From assembly GCA_004802705.1 (NCBI GenBank), contig SGPL01000630.1:1-15828 (forward strand): a stretch of 15,828 bases of DNA. Direction: 5' to 3'. The DNA comes from Bondarzewia mesenterica (taxonomy: Eukaryota; Basidiomycota; Agaricomycetes; Russulales; Bondarzewiaceae). Positions 1-11,063 of this stretch are shown here, piece by piece; the first letter of the stretch is position 1; the number at the start of each line of letters is the position of its first letter. The translations under genes were made by a program, and so were the position numbers. Below the pieces are notes generated by a model. It did not search any database and was not told the origin of the DNA. It saw only the letters and a list, made by a program, of their open reading frames with translations.

Positions 1-3000
1 CTGCGTCGACCTGCGCGATGCCCTGCGCGAGGCGCCGCTTCCGCTCCTTTCGCGTCGCGGGCGTCGCGGGGATCGTGTCGTGCGGGTTTTTCCTGAAACG
101 AAGGGGGGGGGGGGTGTCAATCACGCGCGTGGACTGCCGTCAGCCACTTTCGGCTGGTAAAACGGATGTGAAGGAGAGACCGAAGAGGGGGGGGACTGAC
201 CAGTCAAAGGGCGACTGCACGTGCGTCGGGGATCGTGGGGTCAGCGTCTCGTCGCACGTTGAAAAGAAAAGAAAAGAAAAGAAAGAAAGAAAGGGGGGAG
301 GACTGTTACCAGATCGCTGATGGCGTCTTCGACTTTGACGGCGTACAGCGGTGCGCCCCGGTCGTCTTCGATGCCGGTGCGCGTGACGGGCAGCAGCATC
401 TTGCCGTTGGAGAGCTTCGCGGCCCACTGTGTCTGAGCAAAACAGTGCGTCGGCACGGGGAAGCGCGGGAGCGGCACGTCGCGGCGCGCGCCCCAGAAGA
501 TAACGCGCCGACGGCTCTGTGGTGCGCCATATTGCCCGGCATTCAGGACTTTGAAGTGCACTTGGTAGCTGGTACGGTGTTGGGGTTTGGGTTTGTTAGT
601 GGTGAAGGGAATGGGGGAGGGGGGCGTACCCGACGCAGGTGAGCCCGCGGATGATGAATTTGATGACGGCCATCTCGAGCCCGCCGATTTTGTGATGGAC
701 CATGCCCCATACGTTTTCCAGGAGGAAGTAGGAGGGCTTGTAGAAGTCGACGTAGGACAGCATGTTACACACCAATGTATCCCTGGACGCATGTTCTTCA
801 GAAACTATCAAAAGCGAAGCAAGAACGGACATACCTGATGTCGTCCGGTTTCTGCATAGATGGTCAGTACGCGATGGTCCAGCCTATAAATCCAAGCGAC
901 ACTCACTTTGTGCCGATTGGCTTTGCTGAAGCTTTGACATGGGAGACCTGGCAAGTTCATTGACTTAGAGGCAGTTATGCGATTGTTTAATTGAATGGAA
1001 CGCACCGCCATAGATGAAATCAACTTCGCCAGGCTGGGGCATGGGCGGGAGACGCGTTTTATTGTCTCGAAGACTCCTCAAACGCGCGGGCGCCTTGCCC
1101 TCGTATGTATTAATCGCGTGTTCCAGCAGGAGGTTGGAACACTGATTATACACCGTCGCATGCGGATGGTTGGCCCTGGTGAAGTCAGATGCTGCTGCAC
1201 GAGACTTGGAGAATGCACTCGCTTACTCGTAGGTCAGACAACAACTGGGTGAAAACTCGATGGCCCACTTTGTCTGCACAAAGCCGGACATGTCCATCCC
1301 AGCCGACAACCCACCGGCACCTAGGAGGATCTTAAGTAAGCCACTTTTTGTCTGATCAGAGGTGGAAGGAAGTACCAGCGTAAAGCTCTAACGCCTGCAC
1401 AGGCCGGTTGCGCGCCAGCCTCTTCTTCTTCGCCTCAACGCTCTCGACGCGAGCCTCATAACAATTCATGCAATAATCAAAATCCTCAATCGCCAAGCGC
1501 TCCAAGTCGTCGCGCGACTGGACAGATTTCCCGGGAGAGTCCGCGCAGTTGCGAATCCAGAAGTGGTCGTCGCTCGCCAGCCAATCGCCAAAATCGTCGA
1601 TTGCTTTTTTGTGCATCACGTAGAATTTTCCTGCGACGCGCGCGACGTCCACGTCCTCCGTTTTGGACGTGAGAAACAGTCGTCGCTGCAAGGTATGCGA
1701 TCAGAAATCATATACTCAAGAGGTGGGTTGAAAATGGCATGCCTCGTCTTTCTTCCAATCGTGGAGCTCTGGATCACGACGGAGCTCCCTGCGGGTGACA
1801 TCGTCGTAACGCGCGAGATGTCGGACACTGATTTTGGTCGTGGCACGGCCTGTCGTACCGATCTCGAGGATCTGAACGAAATCGTAGGGCATGTTGTTGT
1901 CGATGCTCGAGAGCAGGTAAACAAAATCATGGACGTGGTACTCCACATCCCGGAATGATAATCCACCCTCATTGACCAANATTTCNTCGCGCATTTCCTC
2001 CANCTTCTTCACGCCACAGGCAACGCACTTCTTATGCATTTCGCAGTNGANCAGCGCTTTTTCAGTCATNGCTGTCGACATCTCGACAAACGCGCANTCT
2101 TCTTCGTCCCAGGCCATGCTGTGATGAAGATCAACGAAATANNGACAATGTGCACCACCANGGGCTCTGNAAAACAACTTGCCTNCAAAAGAAGTCATTT
2201 TCGATTTCTGAGCTGCCCATCGGGGGCTCCTTTTCGCCCGCAGCCAAGAATCGTACATTACATCTTTGATATATGGAGTTGACTGGAAGATCGTCACAGA
2301 TATTCATCAAGAANAAGCTNTGCGGATGNGCNATCTCCTTCAAGAGAGTTTTCGAGCCGTGAGAGTACCACTGGCCATGAAACATTTTCTTCCCGCGTTT
2401 CTCGAAAAAGTAACAAATTTTGGCGAACCTACCAAAAATTAAGCTAATCACGCGGAAAGTACATCTGNGAGTGAGCTCACCATTTCTCGTTCGCTAGCGT
2501 GTTTTCGGTCTGTGCACCTGCACTTGCAGCGTTCAGTCGTCGTTGACGGTCCGAATCCTGGCCTGGCTCAATAACAACCGTCTCGCCGACCTACGACAAC
2601 GGCAGCGACTTACTCTCGAAGCCAAAACNAAAGACAAACCAGAGAAGCGTACCCTGTAAACGACGCCGTCTATGGTCACCGAACGGTAATAACCAGGNTG
2701 CCCAGCATGTTTTCCCCACTGGACGGACGTGGGATTTTCGAGGTGGACAGGTTCATCATCCAGCAATATCACATCACCATCGTGAGCAGCGGGGGCCTTG
2801 CTTCCCACAATCGTGAGCTGTCTTGGAAACAGGTTACGTGCGATGCGAGCTATCGTCCGAGTTACTATTGTGGGATTTCGATGCTTCANTACCTCGCGCT
2901 CTAAGTTTTTCAGTTCGGTCGTGCGCCCCGGGACGTGCTCGACGTAATCGCCGGGTAATTCTTCTGCTTTGAAAAGAGTGCGGATGAGAGGAACGCGACC

Positions 3001-4363
3001 AAGCTTGATATCTTCTCGCCGCAGATCCTCAAGGACGCCCAAGACATAGGATTTCTGACACAGGTNATGAGNCTCGCCCNGAAGGAAATGAACGATCGAG
3101 CACCTACAACGTCGTCACAAATTATATCCTCTTCAACAAGCTCGCGGCCGAGTACATCTAGTGTAATAGCNATGTCAAGGGGGGAGCTAGCTGTAACTTT
3201 CAAGGATTCCAGGAATTCAGCGAGTGTGATTCTCGGGCGAGAAAGCGAGAGAGAGACGATTAAATGAAGGATGCGATGCTTCACCCAAAAGTTCATNAAG
3301 AAAGGGACGTAATATTCCGCTGGGGTGTCTAGGATGTACCACGCGTGTGCAGTCCGCAGGTACATTTTCCTAAAANTGANGNTTGAAGGTTATGAGNTAA
3401 CNAGGAGCCCATGAACTTACCCGTCCAGCCCAGTTTCGTCGCTCACGTCGTGTACATTCAGTTCAAGAATCCGAGAAAGCTTGACTTGCTGGTCCTCCCC
3501 NGNTNNNNTTTCTNCCAGAAGNTCATCCTCGTCCTCGTCCTCGTCGTCCTCGANCCACGGTCGGACAGTTCCAGAAGCGCCAAAATTGTAATTCTCTTCC
3601 AGCACGTCAACATCGAGAAATTGGAGTTCTGCGATTGGAACAAGCTGAAGCGTGTCCAAATGATAGATGCAGAAGTTACTGAGAAGTCGGAGAGGAACAT
3701 CCTTGTCCGAACGGGGCGTCTGAGNATCAACTTCGGTTTCCCCGAATATTTGAAGATCCTCGTCCTCCACGAGTTCGTCATCTCCAACCTGATAAATGAC
3801 TGTCCAAGGATCAGTTTAAAAGAACGATCAACCGAAGGAGTCGCATGCGAGTGCGAACCTTCTTCAAACTCATCATTTTGGGCTTGGGAGGGCAACGGGT
3901 GAACGTATGTGCGACCTGTCTCGGAAGGTTCATCATCAGGATCTGAGCCTTCCAAGCACCCACTCAATTCTTGCATACAATAACATACAGGTCTGCGCGC
4001 TTACTGTTCTTAATATGAGGTGCATCCTCCTCGGAACTCGCCCCGTCATCGTCAAAGATCATGTCACCCTCAGGCTCTGCCTTTACATCTGGCTTTGGAA
4101 CAATTGGAGCAGGAGATTTCATGAGTATTTCACGGGGAAAATCATACATGGTTGCCAACTTTGTCCACACTATCGGAGAAATATTTGAAGGAACGTTTCG
4201 TCGCGTGCTTAGGAGATGGTAGGTAGACACAGAAGTCGGGGCTTGGTGATCGAGCGATACTCCTAGAGGATTCATGAACGCGACGTTTCTTCCTTGGAGG
4301 TGCATCCTGATTACTCCTAGATGGCCTTGGAGGTATCAGGACGTAGGGGAGCAGTTTCGCCAT
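1..4363 (-). CDS. DNMT1: DNMT1-type cytosine-5 DNA methyltransferase (RFD-BAH-BAH-catalytic), 3' end cut by window edge
   Basis: Maintenance-type DNA (cytosine-5) methyltransferase, expected to act in the nucleus at replication sites. Inferred exons: 4363-4231, 4169-4005, 3969-3859, 3799-3421, 3369-3108, 3054-2653, 2590-2481, 2428-1743, 1685-1376, 1320-1246, 1194-1006, 947-907, 851-835, 782-630, 568-310, 214-201, 92-1. The N terminus has a basic NLS-like PPRKKRRVHE. An RFD domain follows (FCIYHLDTLQLVPIAEL; YLRTAHAWYILDTP; FWVKHRILHL). BAH 1 includes WFAKICYFFEKRGKK and HGQWYSHGSKT; a CVACG linker and BAH 2 (DVEYHVHDFVYL, VRHLARYDDV) come next. Catalytic motifs: I, LYAGAGGLSAGMDMSG; IV, YGGLPCQSFSKANRHK, with the catalytic Cys; VI, FLLENVWGMV; VIII, QYGAPQSRRRVIFWG. 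Motifs IX-X lie past the edge. Exon phases agree throughout except in exon 2428-1743, which has one base too many or two too few. The first two introns and the start (4363) are the least certain. Confidence 0.93.
103..114. repeat. G12 homopolymer in a methyltransferase intron
   Basis: Twelve consecutive G on the plus strand (C12 on the coding strand), within the intron at 200-93 and about 10 bp before its 3' splice site. Its length may be unreliable in the assembly. Confidence 0.8.
261..299. repeat. Purine simple repeat (GAAAA/GAAA)n in a methyltransferase intron
   Basis: About 39 uninterrupted purines on the plus strand, in GAAAA then GAAA units and ending in a G run. On the coding (minus) strand this is a pyrimidine tract just after the 5' splice site of the intron at 309-215. 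It is likely a length-variable microsatellite. Confidence 0.85.
1686..1742 (-). other. Putative GC-AG intron in the methyltransferase gene
   Basis: Removing this 57-bp segment joins WKKDE to RRLFLT in frame in the second BAH region. It begins GCATGC and ends CTTGCAG. No GT donor nearby gives the same join; the nearest would make a 30-bp intron. A donor base miscall is the alternative. Confidence 0.6.
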
Positions 4364-4505
4364 GAGGGCAGAAAACAGGACGCGGCTTTCGTGAAAGCGT
4401 GATACTTTGTTGAATGTGACACGATCAGACGCGTCTGTCACACGTTCATACGCGTCTTGCTCGGCACCCGACCGAGTCTCTCGACGCGTCTTTCCATCTT
4501 CAATC
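4364..4505. promoter_or_regulatory. Divergent 142-bp promoter between DNMT1-type gene and MCM7
   Basis: This is the whole gap between the inferred methyltransferase start (minus strand, 4363) and the MCM7 start (plus strand, 4506), so both 5' regions must share it. It contains three ACGCGT hexamers, all in the MCM7-proximal half. No clear TATA box is seen. The left boundary depends on the less certain methyltransferase start codon: in-frame upstream ATG codons exist, but the longest of them (to 4534) would overlap MCM7 coding sequence. Confidence 0.7.
4429..4489. promoter_or_regulatory. Cluster of three MluI cell-cycle boxes (ACGCGT)
   Basis: ACGCGT occurs at 4429-4434, 4450-4455 and 4484-4489. 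The first and third sit in the 8-bp palindrome GACGCGTC, and the third ends 16 bp before the MCM7 ATG. In ascomycete yeasts ACGCGT is the MCB element bound by MBF (Mbp1/Swi6 or Res/Cdc10), which switches on replication genes at G1/S. Its use in this organism is inferred. About ten more ACGCGT copies are scattered over the window, mostly in coding sequence, so the evidence is the tight cluster in a promoter and not the hexamer itself. Confidence 0.65.
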
Positions 4506-7287
<2,782 letters not shown>

Positions 7288-7499
7288 CTCCACTGTGTTG
7301 TAATTTCATCTTGTCTTCGTGTGCTATTAGATACTGTCCAACAACTGTTGCGAGAGCTTGTCCCAAGGATATGTGTAGCAAATAATATTACTGAGAGTTC
7401 TTTATGGAAAGTAGATATTCGACGCGATCATAACGGCAACAAAGACAAAACGGTGGTATGTAGATGACACCCACTCTAAAGCAGTGCCAACCCTTTCGA
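7288..7499. other. Convergent 3' intergenic gap between MCM7 and the kexin gene
   Basis: The two genes end facing each other with 212 bp between their stop codons, so both 3' untranslated regions and polyadenylation sites must lie here or overlap. An AT-rich stretch with AATAAT near 7382 could serve MCM7, but no strong signal stands out. No open frame here looks like a gene. Confidence 0.55.
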
Positions 7500-10362
7500 T
7501 TATCGGATTTGGGACGCATGCTCCCAACTACCATCCGCGCTTCCACTCCCACTCCCACTCGGGCTAGCCCGTGCTCGTTCCGCTTCATCTGGTTCGTCTC
7601 TATACTGACTCCGTCCAGGAATGGCAGCAGTATGGGGGTCATCATCGTCCAAGAAACCAGAATGGAACCCCAATCCACCTGGCGATCTATCCTGTGGCCG
7701 ACCACCGCGCAACGCTGACTCCTCGTCCGCATCCTCATCATCCGACACCTCGCCAAACGCATCATAAAGCTCCTTCGTGCGTGGTGCACCATGCGGCAAC
7801 GAGCTCATCGCGACATTGTCTCCGTCAGGTAACGATTTGTATGCGGCATGGCGTCGTTTCGCCGTTCGACGCCAGAAGAATATGCCCGCGGCAATACCGA
7901 AGACGGCTACTGCTCCAATGGCGCCGAAGAACCATTTCTGGTTCGAAACGAGGTTCGACATGTCGGAGAACCAACCTTCGTCGGGTGTGGGTGTCATCGT
8001 GGGAGTCGCAGTAGCATCCGCGGGGCTTGGTTCAGCAACATCTGCGTGGTCGCCGTCAGCATCCCCGGAACCAAACGCTGGCTTATCAGCTTCGCCCTGA
8101 GCTGTTCCGTGATTGTCAGGCAAGTGATCGGTTGGCTTGGGATGAGTCTTGGTGGTGGTGGTGGTCTCAGTGCTCGTTGGCGTTGGAGTGGGAAGAGCGG
8201 GGAGGAGGGTTTCAAAAAGTGAGATATCGTATGTCTTCGTGATTGACGGGTCGACGGCAGAGCCCCAAAGCGACAGACCCCAACCGAGGAAATGTCCAGA
8301 ATGTCCCTCAGTACCAATATCAGATACGCGGATGGTCCAGTCACCAGTCGGGTCCTCGTCCCTGTCATTTAAGTTAGCTCAGGCGGATATGTTCATCAAA
8401 AAAGGCATACCAATGCTTGACGCTCATGAATCTCCATCCGGGATATCCAGTGTCGGCTGCATCGCCGTGCCTGCGGGCTGCAAGAACGCTCTTTATGCCA
8501 TTCGGACTGACAAGCTCAACCTCGACATCACCACGTCTTGTGTGCGTGATCCAAACCCTGACAGTGATATGTTCCAGCTTCTCGATGTTGTTTTGCTCCA
8601 AAATCTCTTTGGTCACCGTCATCGTGCTCTGCAGTCCACCAGGGACGATAAGCTCGCCACCGTTCATGGCGCCAAGGAGGTCACAAGTCCCGTTCGTGAT
8701 TTGAACCGGGGGAAGTTCGACCCAAGCCTGCGGCTTCACAAGATCCCAGTTTTGCGCGGCGGTAACGAAGTCGATGCCGCTGAGAGCGCCGTAACCGTAT
8801 TTGTATGAGAAGCGACGACCGGCAGCAGTCGCCTCCCAGTCCGGGTCTTCGGGGTTAATAACCTTGGCTGTGCGAACTGAGAGGTGTTGGATATCGCGCC
8901 ATGACAGATCAGGCCTAGAAACAAAATCAATTAACGTGTGACAAAATGGAGACTGCCAAGCTCACCGTACGGAAAGCGCAAGAGCAAAGATGCCCACGGC
9001 ATTCGGAGCGGCGGCAGACGTGCCACCGTGCGTGAAGGCACACTTGTCCTTCCCCACGTCGGTAGTGACCTAGTGTGCTCGCGTGAAGAGCATTGCCTAT
9101 ATACGATAGTGGAAGAAAACGTACGATATGTTGTCCACTGCCAGAACTGTACGCAACGACCATGTTTGCGGCACAAGACTCGGAATATGGCGGATGCAAA
9201 CCTTTGTAGTCCACCGCAGCGATAGTCACGGAGTAAATACTGTTCGTGTAGCCATCGAAATTGCATTGATCACCAGAGACCGCGCCATTCCCACTGGCAA
9301 AGACAAATACAGAGCCCTTACCGCCTCGCCCGTTCTCTATACCATTGACCATAGCCCGTTGGATTAGATACCCTGGCGCTTCCATCGACCTTCCATCGTC
9401 GGGGGGTCCCCAGCTGCAGCTGTAGATAGAAGTGTTCTGGTAGCCGTAGTTAAGCGCAGCCGCTTCATCCATATCCGAAATAGGTCCTGAGAGAATCCGA
9501 ATGCCAGCGATCTTTGAGTTATAGGCAATGCCTATACCGCAGACGTTGTTTTTAACGGCGCCGATTTGGCCTGCACAGCGTGTGCCATGATGGTCATCGA
9601 AGAGTTTAGGAGTTGGCAAGTCCTCATGATCGTTGTAGTCGTACGATCCAGCTGCGTACTAGAGAAGCCCGTTGAAAAGTGGAATGGACAGCCGACTGCA
9701 TCACTTACAAAATTGTCTGCCAGGTCATCGCTAGTATAATCCAAGCCATCGTCCACCAGGGCAGAAATGACGCCTTCCCCCGTTATTCCCATCTCCCAAA
9801 CTGGAGTGATGTTCATCATATGTTGGGGGTGTTCGTCGTTGACAAGATGCCATTGTTGCGGAAATGTGGGGTCCTGAATACCAAGCCGTTCTGCGATGGC
9901 TGAAGCCTGAGACGTTTTAGACTCGTCCGACTGCTCCTCATCCTGACGGCGGATTGGTGGCGGTGCACGTTTCGTGCGTTGGCGCGGCTCTTGCCTAGAA
10001 AGGTGCTTTACAGCGGAAGTGACACGATGTGCCCGATGCGAGATTGGTGACCGCGCCAAGTGCGAAGGTGTTGCCCGCCTGTGCAGATCATGAAAGTTAT
10101 CCAACACTCTGTCCCTCTCTCGTCGCTCAAGAGATTGAGATTCGTGTGGAGTTCGAACGACCCAGTGGTTATTCAGCTCCCCTACTTGCTCGACCACCTC
10201 CACACCCAGTTCTCTTGCAGCTTCAGCCAGCGATGCACCCGAACGAGGGTCGTGTTGCAGAACATAATAGTTGTGGGTAGAGTATGTGCGTTTTTCGCGC
10301 GCTTCGACAAAGAGAGCGTCATACGCAAGTAGGACCAGAATGAGTGAAAATGGTAGCAGCAT
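7500..10362 (-). CDS. KEX2: Kexin-type proprotein convertase (subtilisin-like serine endoprotease)
   Basis: Late-Golgi membrane protease expected to cut secreted precursors after Lys-Arg or Arg-Arg. Exons 10362-9709, 9658-9125, 9069-8966, 8914-8411, 8361-7500 sum to 2658 nt, giving 885 residues with no frame conflict. Order: signal peptide (1 to about 20, MLLPFSLILVLLAYDALFVE); prodomain ending near the self-cleavage site RTKR (129-132); S8 catalytic domain with Asp204 (ALVDDGLDY), His242 (DDHHGTRCAG), oxyanion Asn342 (FASGNG) and Ser414 (GGTSAAAPNAVG); P/Homo B domain (VELVSPNGIKS to GHFLGWGLSLWG, about 500-633); Thr/Pro/Ser-rich stalk; one membrane span (about 743-761, FGAIGAVAVFGIAAGIFF); cytosolic tail of about 124 residues with YKSL (773-776) and acidic runs. 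Met at 10362 is chosen because it starts the signal peptide; an in-frame Met at 10473 would put about 37 polar residues before it. Confidence 0.95.
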
Positions 10363-10551
10363 GATGAGTTGGAGAAAGGAAGGGATGTGGCCGGAGCGGC
10401 TGCCGCAGACCTGTGATGAGCTGCGCAAACCAGGCGCTATTAACCAAGAATTTCGTTGCAGCCTTGCAGGCACCGCATGCGTGAGACAAGATTATGTAAC
10501 CATGCCAAGCTGCTGCCGCTGACTTGGTTTATTTGCCGAGTCCAACATGCT

Positions 10552-10568
10552 GTCAGTCAGCGACTGAC
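10552..10568. repeat. Perfect 7-bp inverted repeat with 3-bp spacer
   Basis: GTCAGTC at 10552-10558 and GACTGAC at 10562-10568 are separated by AGC. The repeat lies about 190 bp upstream of the kexin start codon. It could be a dimeric factor site, or simple chance at this length. Confidence 0.5.
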
Positions 10569-10598
10569 TTGTCGGACATCTTTGGAGATCTCACACCT

Positions 10599-10620
10599 AA
10601 GAGTGCTCTGAAGAGTGCTC
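10599..10620. repeat. 10-bp direct repeat with 12-bp period
   Basis: AAGAGTGCTC occurs at 10599-10608 and 10611-10620, in the kexin upstream region. Two copies at about one helical turn could be a paired binding site. No known factor is assigned. Confidence 0.45.
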
Positions 10621-11063
10621 AGTTGACCTGTTTTGACTTGCTGTGTACCAGTCACAGAACCTGGACGTCTGTCTTAAGTTTGTGCACTTTCACCGCACTT
10701 GAGCCATGCCAGGGATCAACGGTTTCTGATGATTGAACAGGTTCCATATGAGTGCCGATCTCATCTCAGAATCCAGATGACTCTCTAGCCGGCCGATCTC
10801 ACAGAGGGAATAGCAAAACTACCCAAAGTTGCATGAAAACAATCATCTGTATGCTGGAAGGAACTCACTCATCCCTGCACTACTATGGATCAGGCGCCGT
10901 TTCCCGAAGCTGCTTGACAGGGACTGGTTTGTCAAAATCAAAACAATTCGAATGCATGCAACATCGTCGTGCAAGCTCTGGCCTCGTCCTCGGGAATCTC
11001 ACAAAATTCACAACATATGATCTACGACGAAGAATGCACGCGTTAGTCTATAATATACACAAG

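Larger units (their letters stand above)
10363..11063. other. Intergenic region: kexin promoter side and 3' side of the zinc-cluster gene
   Basis: A 701-bp gap between the stop of the zinc-cluster gene (11064) and the kexin start (10362), both transcribed leftward. It must hold the kexin promoter and the upstream gene's 3' end. It contains a small perfect inverted repeat at 10552-10568 and a 10-bp direct repeat at 10599-10620. The plus-strand open frames here (for example 10752-11171) match no family I recognise and have no coding character. Confidence 0.5.

Noticed and set aside
8149..8808. 219-residue plus-strand open frame
   Set aside because: It lies antisense to the P domain and stalk of the kexin gene and has no recognisable features; a shadow frame.
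10363..10473. In-frame upstream Met extending the kexin N terminus
   Set aside because: It would place about 37 polar residues before a clear signal peptide that begins at the Met at 10362.
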